Source: Streptomyces venezuelae ATCC 10712 | Lineage (GTDB): Bacteria > Actinomycetota > Actinomycetes > Streptomycetales > Streptomycetaceae | Direction of reading: 5' to 3' | Length of the DNA: 64,000 bases | NCBI RefSeq assembly: GCF_008639165.1 | Contig: NZ_CP029197.1 | Coordinates: 372,001 to 436,000, forward strand | In this document: positions 41,187 to 49,779 of the stretch, piece after piece | Position numbering within the stretch: position 1 is the first letter of the stretch | Layout of the letters: each line of letters opens with the position of its first letter | The notes under the pieces: generated by a model | The model's database searches: none | Told to the model about the DNA's origin: nothing | Seen by the model: only the letters and a program-made list of their open reading frames with translations | Program-made: the position numbers and the translations under genes

Positions 41187-41775
41187 CGTCGTCACTCCTG
41201 CTCCTGCGCGTGCGGGACGCCGTCGTCTTCCGGGCGCCGGCGCCGGAGGAGCCGCCTCGGGAGGACGAGCGGCTGGTGCTCTTCCTCGGGGTGCTCTTCT
41301 TCGGCGGGCTCTTCTTGGGCGGGCTTTCCGCCGTGCTCTTCTTGGGCGTGCGCTTCGCCGTGGTGCGCTGTGCGGCGTTCTCGCGCGCGCCGTCCCCGGT
41401 CTCGGCCCCGGTCTCGGCCTCGGTCTCGGCCTCGGTCTCGGCCTCGGTCTCGTGCCCGTCGGGTTCCTCGGCTTCCTCGCCGCCCAAGGCCTTCGTGCGC
41501 CGCTGCAGGGAGTCCGCGAGGCCCGAGGCGCGCTGGGTGAGAGTCCGCGCCGCGGCCGATTTCGTGGCCTCGAACAGCTCTCTGCGGACCTGCTCGCTCA
41601 GCGCCCCCGTCACCGGTGAGGCGGCCAGCAGTTTCCCGATCCGCCGGGGGTCGAGGTCCAGCCTGCGGCCGGCGAGGAACATCCCCACCCCGACGGCCAT
41701 TCTGGCCTTCCTCGTCCGTCCCAGGAGATACCCTCCGACGAGCGCGGCCGCGATCGTCGAGTTCTTCGCTGTCAC
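41179..41775 (-). CDS. gvpY: Gas vesicle cluster protein GvpY
   Basis: 198 residues, GTG at 41775. The N-terminus (STIAAALVGGYLLGRTRKARMAVGVGMFLAGRRLDLDPRRI) has a glycine-rich hydrophobic stretch. A helical part follows (LSEQVRRELFEATKSAAARTLTQRASGLADSLQRRTKAL). The C-terminal half is low-complexity: an acidic TEAE repeat and then a long Lys/Ser/Arg tail (PPKKSPPKKSTPRKS). Assigned by its place between gvpG and gvpZ. Role unknown; the charge-split tail is distinctive. Confidence 0.8.
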   Translation of the reverse strand: MTAKNSTIAAALVGGYLLGRTRKARMAVGVGMFLAGRRLDLDPRRIGKLLAASPVTGALSEQVRRELFEATKSAAARTLTQRASGLADSLQRRTKALGGEEAEEPDGHETEAETEAETEAETGAETGDGARENAAQRTTAKRTPKKSTAESPPKKSPPKKSTPRKSTSRSSSRGGSSGAGARKTTASRTRRSRSDDDG

Positions 41776-41815
41776 CGGTGCACCTCGTTCCTTCCCGCCG
41801 AGTCCTCGTGCCGGT

Positions 41816-42073
41816 TCATGAACCGTTCTCCGTCCGCCGTCGGTACGCCTCGATCTCGTCGAGGCGGTCCAGAAGCGCGTCCTCGCGCCGGTCGAACTCC
41901 TCCGCTTCCACGCGTCCGTTCGCCAGGTCGTCCACGAGTGCCGCCAGCTGCGCCCGTACGGGTTCGGGGTCGTAGTACTCCCGTTCCGCGGCGAGCAGCA
42001 CCTGGTCGACCACCCACGCCGTGCCGCGCAGCGGTGCGAGCGGCAGGGTCAGGATTCCGGTGAGGAGTCCCAT
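41816..42073 (-). CDS. gvpG: Gas vesicle protein GvpG
   Basis: 85 residues, ATG at 42073. The GvpG pattern is complete: MGLLTGILTLPLAPLRGTAWVVDQVLLAAEREYYDPEPVRAQL, then LANGRVEAEEFDRREDALLDRLDEI. A small, mostly helical accessory protein required for vesicle assembly. It is 46 bp after gvpF and 40 bp before gvpY. Confidence 0.92.
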   Translation of the reverse strand: MGLLTGILTLPLAPLRGTAWVVDQVLLAAEREYYDPEPVRAQLAALVDDLANGRVEAEEFDRREDALLDRLDEIEAYRRRTENGS

Positions 42074-42119
42074 GTCCGCCTGTCCTTCCCGGCGTTCGCC
42101 GTGTCGGCCGTCTCACGCG

Positions 42120-42833
42120 TCACACGAAGCTGTACGGCGGCAGGGGTCCGGTCAGCGTGAAGGTGCAGGCCTCGCCCTGCCGGTCGGCCTCGTCCCGTAC
42201 GGCACGGACGAACGCGTCCGCGGAGGGGGCGGGCACCAGGAAGGAGACGTTGAGGAACTGACCGGCGGCGGGCTCGGCGCGCGCGGCCCGCGCCGCGCTG
42301 GGCAGCAGGCGTTCCAGCGTCTTCTCCGCCCGCTCCTTGCCGCGCTCGGCGACCTGGCCGGCGACGAGCTCGCCGAGCGCGATCCGGTCGTCCTGCCCCG
42401 CGGCGCCCGACCTCGTGCGTTCGTTGAGCTCTCTGATCTCGTCGGACTCCGCCACGATCTCCAGCAGCAGGTCCTGCTCGTCGCGGGCCGCCTTCAGGTT
42501 GAACTCGACGTGGCCGGCGAGTTCGGCGAGGCGGGCGCGGTAGGCGTCGCCGTCCCGCCGCAGCGCGTCGCCGACCTGGTCGTCGTCCGGGCCCAGCAGG
42601 CCGAAGCGCATCGGCAGCGTCGCCCCGTCCGCCATCAGGGACTCCAGGACCGCCTCGTGCGCCAGCACGTCCCGGTGCTTGGCCCGCAGCCCCTCGGGGG
42701 CGTCGCTGACGACGGCGGTGACATCGCCCCCGGCGACCGTACGCAACGGTGACGGCGGGTCGCCCACGCCCTGGAGGCCGTCCAGCCGCAGGGGGTGGTC
42801 GGCGCCGGTGATGGCGTAGATGTAGGTCGGCAT
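42120..42833 (-). CDS. gvpF: Gas vesicle protein GvpF (GvpL/GvpF family)
   Basis: 237 residues, ATG at 42833, three bases after the gvpA stop. Typical features: MPTYIYAITGADHPL, VAHEAVLESLMADGATLPMRFGLLGPDDDQV, and the C-terminal FTLTGPLPPYSFV. GvpF proteins are known to contact GvpA and are essential for assembly. A shorter and more conserved paralogue of the gvpL product in the same operon. Confidence 0.93.
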   Translation of the reverse strand: MPTYIYAITGADHPLRLDGLQGVGDPPSPLRTVAGGDVTAVVSDAPEGLRAKHRDVLAHEAVLESLMADGATLPMRFGLLGPDDDQVGDALRRDGDAYRARLAELAGHVEFNLKAARDEQDLLLEIVAESDEIRELNERTRSGAAGQDDRIALGELVAGQVAERGKERAEKTLERLLPSAARAARAEPAAGQFLNVSFLVPAPSADAFVRAVRDEADRQGEACTFTLTGPLPPYSFV

Positions 42834-42836
42834 CTG

Positions 42837-43274
42837 CTACTCCTCCCGTCGGGTGGCGGACGTACGGCCGGAGGTGGACTTGCGGGCCGGCCGCTTGCGA
42901 GGCTCCTCCTCGGACTCCTCGCGCTTGCTCTGCAGGGAATCCGTGAAGGCCTCGACGGCGCCGGTCAGCGCCCCCTTGGACTTGCCCTTCGCGCCGCTCT
43001 CGGTCACCTCGCCGACGATGTCGGTGAGCTGCGTCGGCGCCTTCCGCCCGGACTCCAGGTCGAGCCGGTTGCACGCCTCGGCGAACCGCAGGTACGTGTC
43101 CACGCTGGCGACCACCACGCGGACATCGATCTTGAGGATCTCGATGCCGACCAGCGAGACGCGGACGAACGCGTCGATCACCAGCCCACGGTCGAGAATG
43201 AGTTCCAGCACGTCGTAAAGGTTTCCCGAGCCGCTTCCGCCGCTCGTGGCATTGCTCTGTTGGACGAGTGTCAC
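42837..43274 (-). CDS. gvpA: Major gas vesicle structural protein GvpA
   Basis: 145 residues, GTG at 43274 with AAGGAG seven bases upstream. The shell-protein core (about 18-72) is [50 protein letters not shown] tail of about 75 residues ([19 protein letters not shown], later [20 protein letters not shown]) extends beyond classical 70-residue GvpA, as in streptomycete homologues. The core self-assembles into the gas-permeable rib wall. Confidence 0.92.
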   Translation of the reverse strand: MTLVQQSNATSGGSGSGNLYDVLELILDRGLVIDAFVRVSLVGIEILKIDVRVVVASVDTYLRFAEACNRLDLESGRKAPTQLTDIVGEVTESGAKGKSKGALTGAVEAFTDSLQSKREESEEEPRKRPARKSTSGRTSATRREE

Positions 43275-43364
43275 GGTGAACTCCTTCCGTTGTGGCGTCG
43301 GTCGACGCCCACGGGCACGACGCCGCCCCCCACGATGAGAGAGGGCCGGCGCCCGCCGGCGCCG

Positions 43365-43661
43365 TCAGCGACGGTCGATCTGGCCCCGGGCGTAGCGTCG
43401 TGTGCGCTCGTACGCCACGAGTCGCCCCTCGGTGTCGAGGGCCACTCGGTACGAGGCCATGACGCTCATCGTGTCCGGAACCTTCTCCAGCTCGACGACC
43501 TCGACCTCGGCCGCCCACCCGTCTTCCGTGGCCTTGACCGCGGACACGGATCCGGGTTCGCACCGCAGCAGCTCCGAGAGCTGCGCGGAGGCACGACGCA
43601 TGGCCGTGGCGATGTCGAGCTTTTCGGACGTCTCGTTCTTGTCGTCGTCAGTCGCGCTCAT
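43365..43661 (-). CDS. gvpO: Gas vesicle protein GvpO
   Basis: 98 residues, ATG at 43661. GvpO features: DIATAMRRASAQLSELLRCEPGSVSAVKATEDGWAAEVEVVELEKVPDTMSVMASYRVALDTEGRLVAYERTRRYARGQ. First gene of the operon, so the promoter lies in the 237-bp divergent region before the CBS-domain gene. GvpO is a regulatory or assembly accessory. Its placement gives the order O-A-F-G-Y-Z-J-L-S-K seen in streptomycetes. Confidence 0.9.
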   Translation of the reverse strand: MSATDDDKNETSEKLDIATAMRRASAQLSELLRCEPGSVSAVKATEDGWAAEVEVVELEKVPDTMSVMASYRVALDTEGRLVAYERTRRYARGQIDRR

Positions 43662-43898
43662 GTTCCCGCCTGTGAGGCCTGGATGACCGCCGTGGGGCCG
43701 TGCCCCAGCAGCCGTCGGTGGCTGACGTTCGCGTGCCCCGCCCGTCCGAACGTATGCGTGACCCGTCGGCGAGCGGTCCGGAGAAGCCCGGCCCGAGGGC
43801 CGCCCGACGGGCGCCGGAGATGCGTGTCGCGTCGGGAGAACAGGGCAGGCGCCCAGTACGTACGCAAACCGTGCGGTGCCACGAAAGGAGCAGCGACC

Positions 43899-44342
43899 AT
43901 GGCAGAGAACAAGCCGCTCAAGGCTCGCGACATCATGACGGCGGGCACCCAGTGCGTCGGCGAGCACGAGTCCTTGCAGGACGCGGCGAGGATGATGCGG
44001 GACATGCGGGTGGGCGCGATGCCCATCTGTGGCGATGACGACAAGCTGAAGGGCATGGTCACCGACCGTGACATCGTCGTCGAGTGCGTGGCCGCCGGAG
44101 ACGACCCGGCGCAGGTCGAGTGCGGTTCCCTCGGCGGTGAGCTGCACTGGATCGACGCGGAGGCGTCGGCGACGGACGCGCTGCACGTCATGGAGGAGCA
44201 CCAGGTGAAGCGACTGCCGGTGATCGACGTGCAGGACGGGCACCGTCTCTGCGGGATGATCTCGGAGGCCAACCTCGCCCAGAACCTCACCGACCAGCAG
44301 ATCGCCGAGTTCGCGAGCAAGGTGTACGCGGGCGCCCACTGA
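43899..44342 (+). CDS. CBS-domain protein
   Basis: 147 residues, ATG at 43899 with AAAGGAG upstream. Two CBS motifs: DIMTAGTQCVGEHESLQDAARMMRDMRVGAMPICGDDDKLKGMVTDRDIV (about 10-62) and SATDALHVMEEHQVKRLPVIDVQDGHRLCGMISEANL (about 85-125). Stand-alone CBS pairs bind adenine nucleotides and act as energy or stress sensors. Divergent from gvpO, with two terminator-like hairpins downstream. The long open frame upstream is the antisense of gvpA/gvpO. Confidence 0.9.
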   Translation: MAENKPLKARDIMTAGTQCVGEHESLQDAARMMRDMRVGAMPICGDDDKLKGMVTDRDIVVECVAAGDDPAQVECGSLGGELHWIDAEASATDALHVMEEHQVKRLPVIDVQDGHRLCGMISEANLAQNLTDQQIAEFASKVYAGAH

Positions 44343-44642
44343 GAAGGACCGTGGCCGCGCCCGACCGGTCGCGGCCACGGGACCCGCGGTGGCCTCGGCC
44401 CTGATGAGGCCGCCGCCGTCCGAGCGACAGCGGCCCGCGGCACCGCCGAGAACGGCGGCGCCGCGGGCCGCTGCGGTCATCCGCCACCGCTCACCGTGTC
44501 CGACGTCGCGACGCGCGCGGCGGTCAGTCCGGCGACGCCGCACCGCCGCTTCCAGGCGCAGCTGGGCACGACGACGCCGCCCATCTGCGTACGCTGCTGC
44601 GCCGCTCCGCGCCGATACGGCGCGGGCGGGGAGCGGGAGTGG
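44343..44642. other. Intergenic region with two terminator hairpins
   Basis: 300 bp between convergent genes. CCGTGGCCGCG (44349-44359) pairs with CGCGGCCACGG (44370-44380), a strong terminator for the CBS gene. AGCGGCCCGCGGC ... GCCGCGGGCCGCT (44429-44472), with an inner CCGCCG-AGAA-CGGCGG stem, forms a second long hairpin, probably serving either direction. I see no coding sequence with a credible start here. Confidence 0.75.
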
Positions 44643-45287
44643 TCAGGACGCGGTGGGGACCGCCACGTCGAGGCCGCGCGCGGCGACGAGCTGCGCGCTG
44701 CCGTCGGCCAGGCGGTACGACAGCCCGACCACGCCGAGGCGGCCCTCGGCCACGGCGTCGGCCAGGACGCGGGAGCGCTCCAGCAGCAGGTCCACCGTGT
44801 GCTCGATGTGCTCGGCCAGGATCTCCTCGGCACTCTCGCGTCCGGCGGCGCGGGCGGCCAGCACGCTGGTGTTCACCCGTTCGACCACGTCGCGGACGAA
44901 GCCGCCCGGCGTCTTCCCCTCGTCCAAGGCGGAGCAGGCCGCGGCAACGGCGCCGCACGAGTCGTGACCGAGGACGACGACCAGCGGCGCCTTGAGGACG
45001 GAGACGCCGAACTCGATCGAACCAAGGGTCTCCGTGCCGGCGACGTGTCCGGCGGTACGGACCACGAACAGGTCGCCCAGGCCCCGGTCGAAGATGATCT
45101 CGGCCGCCAGCCGGGAGTCGGAGCACCCGAACAGCACGGCGAAGGGCTGCTGGGACGGGGCGGTCTCCGTGCGGCGGGCGGCGTCCTGGTTCGGGTGCTC
45201 GGGGGCGCCGGAGACGAAGCGCTTGTTACCGGCCATGAGCAGGTCGAAGGCGTCGCGGGGCGTCGGCGTAAGTATCTTCTCTGTCAT
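44643..45287 (-). CDS. Beta-class carbonic anhydrase
   Basis: 214 residues, start at 45287. The zinc ligands are present: CSDSR (C55, D57, R59) and GHDSCGA (H108, C111), with the adjacent VRTAGH segment. It interconverts CO2 and bicarbonate in the cytoplasm. Length is normal for a bacterial beta-carbonic anhydrase. It is divergent from the CHRD gene, with 264 bp between starts. Its gene is not obviously in an operon. Confidence 0.93.
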   Translation of the reverse strand: MTEKILTPTPRDAFDLLMAGNKRFVSGAPEHPNQDAARRTETAPSQQPFAVLFGCSDSRLAAEIIFDRGLGDLFVVRTAGHVAGTETLGSIEFGVSVLKAPLVVVLGHDSCGAVAAACSALDEGKTPGGFVRDVVERVNTSVLAARAAGRESAEEILAEHIEHTVDLLLERSRVLADAVAEGRLGVVGLSYRLADGSAQLVAARGLDVAVPTAS

Positions 45288-45445
45288 GGCGGCAGCCTAC
45301 GAGGTGACACCAGCCGTCGCACCGGCCCGCCCCCCGGTGTGCTCCACACGGGGCCTGTGACGGCAAGCGTCCTTCGGCGGAGCTGCCCCAGCGCGGCCGA
45401 CCAGCAGGTTCACGCTCGCGCTGGAGAGGGGGTGCGACCGGTGGG

Positions 45446-45473
45446 CAATCCTCCTTCATGATCGCCCCGAATG
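45446..45473 (+). promoter_or_regulatory. SigK-type promoter candidate before the CHRD gene
   Basis: CAATCC (45446-45451), 16 bp, then CGAATG (45468-45473). Elements and spacing are the same as at 53674-53701. The spacer carries an inverted repeat, TCCTTCAT (45452-45459) and ATGAAGGA (45471-45478), the second arm overlapping the -10. This suggests the CHRD gene belongs to the local ECF regulon. Confidence 0.65.
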
Positions 45474-45551
45474 AAGGATGAAAGGGACGAAAAGTCCGGA
45501 ACGCGACCCGGCCTCGTGCCGGTGAAACTCCCCGGAAGGGGATGCATCGCG

Positions 45552-46232
45552 ATGACAGCCAAGCGCTCCACCCGCCTCGTCGCTCTCCTGGCCGTGCCCG
45601 CAGCCCTCACGCTCTCCGTGGCGGCCCCGGCACTGGCCCACGACGGGAACGACAGCGGCTCACAGACCCGACACGGCAGGGACTACCAGGTCACGCTGCT
45701 CCCCCTCAACGACTCGGGGGCCCGCGGCACCGCGCAGCTCACCCTGCAGGGCCGCCAGCTCACGGTGAAGATCGAGTCCCAGGGCCTGGTCCCCGGCCAG
45801 CCCCACGCCCAGCACATCCACGGCTCCACCACCGGCCACGAGTTCACCTGCCCCGACACGAGCGCGGACAAGAACGGGGACGGCATCGTCTCCACCGCCG
45901 AGGGCCTCCCCGCCTACGGCGACATCAACATCTCCCTGACCACCAAGGGCGACACGAGCAAGGCCAGCGGGCTGGCCGTCGACCGGATGCCGGTCGCGGA
46001 CAAGAACGGCAACCTGTCCTACGCGCGGACGATCACCGTCTCCCAGGCCGTCGCCGACCACATCAGCCGCCTCCACGTCGTCCAGCACGGCATCGACCCC
46101 AACGGCAACGGCATGTACGACTTCGGCAAGGGCAAGAGCGAGCTCGACCCCAAGCTGCCCCAGGAAGCCACCGCCCCCGCCAACTGCGGCACCATCGACA
46201 GCCATGGTGGGGGCCACATGGCCAATCACTGA
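45552..46232 (+). CDS. Secreted CHRD-domain protein
   Basis: 226 residues, ATG at 45552 with GAAGGGGA upstream. A signal peptide (KRSTRLVALLAVPAALTLSVAAPALA) cleaves near residue 29. The mature chain has a CHRD-like beta domain (YQVTLLPLNDSGARGTAQLTL, then GQPHAQHIHGSTTGHEFTCP) and an EF-hand-like DKNGDGIVSTAEG loop. CHRD domains are extracellular folds of unclear function. The promoter matches the neighbouring SigK-type motif, so it is probably a regulon member, although encoded apart from the sigma locus and convergent with it. Confidence 0.8.
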   Translation: MTAKRSTRLVALLAVPAALTLSVAAPALAHDGNDSGSQTRHGRDYQVTLLPLNDSGARGTAQLTLQGRQLTVKIESQGLVPGQPHAQHIHGSTTGHEFTCPDTSADKNGDGIVSTAEGLPAYGDINISLTTKGDTSKASGLAVDRMPVADKNGNLSYARTITVSQAVADHISRLHVVQHGIDPNGNGMYDFGKGKSELDPKLPQEATAPANCGTIDSHGGGHMANH

Positions 46233-46334
46233 CCCCCGGCGAAAGGGTGACTTTGCCGAGCGCCCGGGCGCAGGCTCTCATCCGCAGGTCGGGCAGGTGC
46301 AGCGCACGGAATGTGCCGCTTCCGTCGGATGCGC

Positions 46335-47165
46335 TCATTTCGTGCGCTCCGGCGTGCCGCGGGCGGTTCTGCGGGGTGGCAGGGGGAAGAAGCCGCTGGT
46401 GCGCGCGGCGTACGCGGCGTAGCCGGGACGTCCTGACATGTGCTTCTCCAGGAGGCGCTTGCCGCTGCCGACGGTGAGGAGCGCGGTCATCAGGACCGGG
46501 GAGACGAGGACGATGAGGGCCGGCTGCCAGGCGGTGCAGGCGAGCACATACAGGCCCCACCAGACGAGGCTGTCCCCGAAGTAGTTGGGGTGCCGGGTCC
46601 ACGCCCACAGCCCCTTGTCCATGATCCGCCCCCGGTTGGCCGGATCCTGCTTGAAGCATGCCAGCTGGTGGTCGCCGACGGCCTCGAAGGCAAGTCCGAG
46701 CGCCCACAGCGCGATGCCGCAGAAAGCCGGCAGGTCCAGCGGGGCGGAGCTGTAGGAGGCTGCCTGGACGGGCAGGGAGATCAGCCACACGAGGGCTGCC
46801 TGGCCGAGGTAGACGGTGCGCAGCGCGTAGAGGGTCCGGTTGCCGGGCGCCTTGGCGAGGAGGGCCGTGTAGCGGGGGTCCTCGCCGTGGCCGCGCGAGC
46901 GCCGTGCGATGTGTGCCGCCAGCCGCAGTCCCCACAGGACGGTCGCCGCGGCGGCGAGCAGGCGTCGGCCGTCGTCGCCGTGTCCGGCGGACAGCAGCCA
47001 GGTGACGACGGCGACGGCGCTGAAGGCGAGGCCCCAGGCGATGTCGACGATCCGGTGCAGCCCGCGGCGCACGGCCACGGCGAAGGTGGCGAGGAGCAGC
47101 GCGCCCGCCGTGGCCGCGCAGGCGACGAGGTTGATGAGGAGCGCGCTCCAGGCGGTGCCGTTCAC
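46335..47165 (-). CDS. DUF1295 membrane protein (steroid-5-alpha-reductase/ICMT-like)
   Basis: 276 residues, GTG at 47165 overlapping the upstream stop (GTGA). About six to seven membrane helices. The C-terminal motif MDKGLWAWTRHPNYFGDSLVWWGLY is the signature of DUF1295/isoprenylcysteine-methyltransferase-like membrane enzymes. A role in lipid reduction or modification is likely. In the M. tuberculosis sigK region a DUF1295 gene is likewise next to ufaA1, so the gene set is conserved. Last gene of the minus-strand lipid operon. Confidence 0.85.
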   Translation of the reverse strand: MNGTAWSALLINLVACAATAGALLLATFAVAVRRGLHRIVDIAWGLAFSAVAVVTWLLSAGHGDDGRRLLAAAATVLWGLRLAAHIARRSRGHGEDPRYTALLAKAPGNRTLYALRTVYLGQAALVWLISLPVQAASYSSAPLDLPAFCGIALWALGLAFEAVGDHQLACFKQDPANRGRIMDKGLWAWTRHPNYFGDSLVWWGLYVLACTAWQPALIVLVSPVLMTALLTVGSGKRLLEKHMSGRPGYAAYAARTSGFFPLPPRRTARGTPERTK

Positions 47166-48445
47166 GCCGGGCCCACCGGTGGGTACCAGGCGCCGGGGGT
47201 GGCCGGCATGCCGGACGTCCCCTCGCGGGCGGGTCGCACGCCGAGGATCTGGTCGACGCCCATGCGGCGTTCGGCGAAGGCGAGTGAGGCGCCGGCCAGG
47301 TAGAGGCGCCACACCCGGGCGGTGGTCGTTCCGACGAGGTACTCGACATCGCCCCAGCGGCGTTCGAGGGTGGAACGCCAGGCGTCGATGGTGGTCGTGT
47401 AGTGCTCGCGCAGGGATTCGACGGAGCGGACCTCGAAGCCGGAGTCTTCCAGCACGTCGACGGTGCGGCCGACGGGCCGCATGTGCATGTCGGGGGCGAT
47501 GTACGTCTCGATGAAGGCGCCTCCGCCGGGTGCGCGGGCGCCCCGGGACATCTGCTGGATCAGGAGCCTGCCCTCGGGACGCAGCGCGTCGTGCAGCTTC
47601 GTGGCGAAGGAGGGGTACTCGCTGTCGCCGACGTGCTCGCCCATCTCGACGGCCGCCGCGGCGTCGTAGCCGCCGTCGATGTCCCGCCAGTGCCGCAGCT
47701 GGACGTCGACGAGGTCGGCCACACCTTCGCGTGCGGCGCGCTCGGTGACGAAGCCGTGCTGGGCGCGGGAGAGGGTGACCGCGGTGACGCGGACTTTGTG
47801 TTCGCGGGCCGCGTGGACGGTGAGGGAGCCCCAGCCGCAGCCCACGTCGAGCAGGCGGTCCCCCGGGCCCAGTCCGAGTTTGCGGCAGATCAGTTCCAGT
47901 TTGTCCCGCTGGGCGTCCGCCAGGGTGTAGGCGGGGTCGTCGGGCCGGGCCCAGTAGGCGCAGGAGTACGCCATCGACTCGTCCAGGAACAGGGCGTAGA
48001 AGTCGTTGGACAGGTCGTAGTGGTGGCTGATCGCCGCGCGGTCCCGGGCGGCGCTGTGCGGGCTGCCGGCCAGGCGTGCCCTCCCGTCGGGGCGCCTGGG
48101 GGGCGGGCCGGCCGCGCCCAGGCGCGCGGCGACGACGGTGGCCGCGGCCAGGCCCGCCCGTCCGGGGCGTACGGTGGGCCGCTCGCGGACGGTGCGGCCG
48201 GCGTGGGAGAGAGCCTCGGCCAGGTCGCCTTCGACGTCGAGGTCTCCGGTGATGTAGGCCTCGGCGAGCCCGAGTTCGCCCGGCTGCCACAGCACGCGGC
48301 GCAGCGCTCGGGGCGAGCGGAGAATCACCCCGGGTGCGTCCGTGGGGCCTGCCTGGCTGCCGTCCCAGGCGGTGAGGCGAACGGGCAGGGGGCCGGGGAG
48401 GAAGTGGCCGACGAGTTGTGCGAGCCGGTCGGCGGCGGTGCTCAT
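47162..48445 (-). CDS. Cyclopropane-fatty-acid-synthase-like methyltransferase (UfaA1-type)
   Basis: 427 residues, ATG at 48445 overlapping the upstream gene (ATGA). An N-terminal CFA-synthase domain is followed by the SAM fold: HYDLSNDFYALFLDESMAYSCAYW, LLDVGCGWGSLTVHAA (SAM motif I), VTLSRAQHGFV, VEMGEHVGDSEYPSF. It transfers a methyl or methylene group to unsaturated phospholipid acyl chains. The M. tuberculosis homologue Rv0447c has been proposed to make tuberculostearic (10-methyl) acid; the product here (cyclopropane, methyl-branched or furan) is unknown. Coupled to the second methyltransferase gene. Confidence 0.88.
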   Translation of the reverse strand: MSTAADRLAQLVGHFLPGPLPVRLTAWDGSQAGPTDAPGVILRSPRALRRVLWQPGELGLAEAYITGDLDVEGDLAEALSHAGRTVRERPTVRPGRAGLAAATVVAARLGAAGPPPRRPDGRARLAGSPHSAARDRAAISHHYDLSNDFYALFLDESMAYSCAYWARPDDPAYTLADAQRDKLELICRKLGLGPGDRLLDVGCGWGSLTVHAAREHKVRVTAVTLSRAQHGFVTERAAREGVADLVDVQLRHWRDIDGGYDAAAAVEMGEHVGDSEYPSFATKLHDALRPEGRLLIQQMSRGARAPGGGAFIETYIAPDMHMRPVGRTVDVLEDSGFEVRSVESLREHYTTTIDAWRSTLERRWGDVEYLVGTTTARVWRLYLAGASLAFAERRMGVDQILGVRPAREGTSGMPATPGAWYPPVGPA

Positions 48446-49779
48446 CGGTGGGTCCCTTCGGTGAGGAGGAGTTGGCGGACGTCGAGGTAGCGGGAGCGGA
48501 ATCCGGCTTCCGAGTAGGCGAGGTAGAACTCCCACATGCGCTGGAAGACCGGGTCGAACCCGAGGCCGCCGACGGTGGTTCGGGCGGTGGTGAACCGTTC
48601 CCGCCACAGGCGCAGGGTTTCGGCGTAGTGCTCGCCGTAGCCGCGGTCGGCAGCCGTGCGCAGGCCGGCGGCGGCGGAGTGCTCGGCGACGGCCTCGCGG
48701 GAGGGGATCAGGCCGCCGGGGAAGACGTACTTGCTGATGAAGGTGTGGGTGGCGGCGGTGTGGAGCATCTGCTGGTGGCCCATGGTGATGGCCTGCAGGG
48801 CGATCCTGCCGCCGGGGGCGAGTGCGCTGCGCAGGGCGGTGAAGTAGGCGGGCCAGTACTCGGCGCCGACCGCTTCGATCATCTCGACGCTGATGACGGC
48901 GTCGTGACGGCCTTCGATGTCGCGGTAGTCGCGCAACTGGACGTCGACCCGGTCGGTGAGTCCGGCTGCCGCGATCCGCTCGCGGGCCAGGGCGGCCTGT
49001 TCGGCGGAGAGGGTCAGGGTGGTGACCCGGGCGCCGCGGGCGGCGGCCCGCAGGGCGAGTTCGCCCCAGCCGGTGCCGATCTCCAGCAGCCGGGTGCCCG
49101 CGCCGACGTCGGCGAGGTCCAGGAGCCGGTCGATCTTGCGGTGCTGGGCGGCGGCGAGGGACTCGAAGCGGGCGGGGAAGGCGGTGAACACGGCGGAGGA
49201 GTAGGTGAGGGTGGGGTCGAGGAACGCGGAGAACAGGTCGTTGGACAGGTCGTAGTGACGGTGGATGTTCTCGCGGGCCCCGCCGCGGGTGTTCCGGTCG
49301 GCGGTGGGGCGGGCGGATACCCACAGGCCGCGGAGCCGGCGCAGCGGAGCGGGGACCAGGTCGTCGACACGGCAGGCGAGGGCGGTCAGGACGCCGGCCA
49401 GGTCGTCACTGTCCCATTCACCGGCCATGTAGGACTCGCCGAAGCCGATCAGCCCGTGCCGGCCGATCCGGCGGTGGAAGGCGTCCGGGTCGTGGAGCGT
49501 CAGCCGTGGGCCGGCGGCTGACGGGCGGGCGCCGGTCGCGGGCCCGGTGAGGGCCAGCCGGTCCAGGGCCCGGCCGACGAAGTGCCTGGCGATGGCGGTG
49601 CGGGCGGGTGCCGCCGACGGCGGCCGAGCCACATCCGGCCAGCGGCCGGCGTCGACGTCCGCGCGGCGTACGGCGGGCGCGGTGGCCACGGGGATCGTGT
49701 CCGGCGTCTGCGGAGGGATCCCGGCTCCTCGGTCGGTGGGTCGGGAGCGGCCCTGGGAGACGAGGGCGGGTCGGGTCAC
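48442..49779 (-). CDS. Second cyclopropane-fatty-acid-synthase-like methyltransferase
   Basis: 445 residues, GTG at 49779. The first 60 residues are Pro/Arg-rich. The CFA domain has DRLALTGPATGARPS, ESYMAGEWDSDDLAGVLTALACR, HYDLSNDLFSAFLDPTLTYSSAVF, LLEIGTGWGELALRAA (SAM motif I) and VEMIEAVGAEYWPAYF. About 35-40% similar by eye to its neighbour, so a paralogue with perhaps a different position or product. Its start codon is the last of three tandem GTGA junctions created by a 35-bp repeat, so its translation probably depends on re-initiation from DUF1365. Confidence 0.88.
   Translation of the reverse strand: MTRPALVSQGRSRPTDRGAGIPPQTPDTIPVATAPAVRRADVDAGRWPDVARPPSAAPARTAIARHFVGRALDRLALTGPATGARPSAAGPRLTLHDPDAFHRRIGRHGLIGFGESYMAGEWDSDDLAGVLTALACRVDDLVPAPLRRLRGLWVSARPTADRNTRGGARENIHRHYDLSNDLFSAFLDPTLTYSSAVFTAFPARFESLAAAQHRKIDRLLDLADVGAGTRLLEIGTGWGELALRAAARGARVTTLTLSAEQAALARERIAAAGLTDRVDVQLRDYRDIEGRHDAVISVEMIEAVGAEYWPAYFTALRSALAPGGRIALQAITMGHQQMLHTAATHTFISKYVFPGGLIPSREAVAEHSAAAGLRTAADRGYGEHYAETLRLWRERFTTARTTVGGLGFDPVFQRMWEFYLAYSEAGFRSRYLDVRQLLLTEGTHR

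Noticed and set aside
37585..43661. Considered whether the gas-vesicle cluster is recently acquired
   Set aside because: Base composition, codon use and gene order match other streptomycete gvp clusters; no integrase, direct repeats or tRNA lies at its borders.
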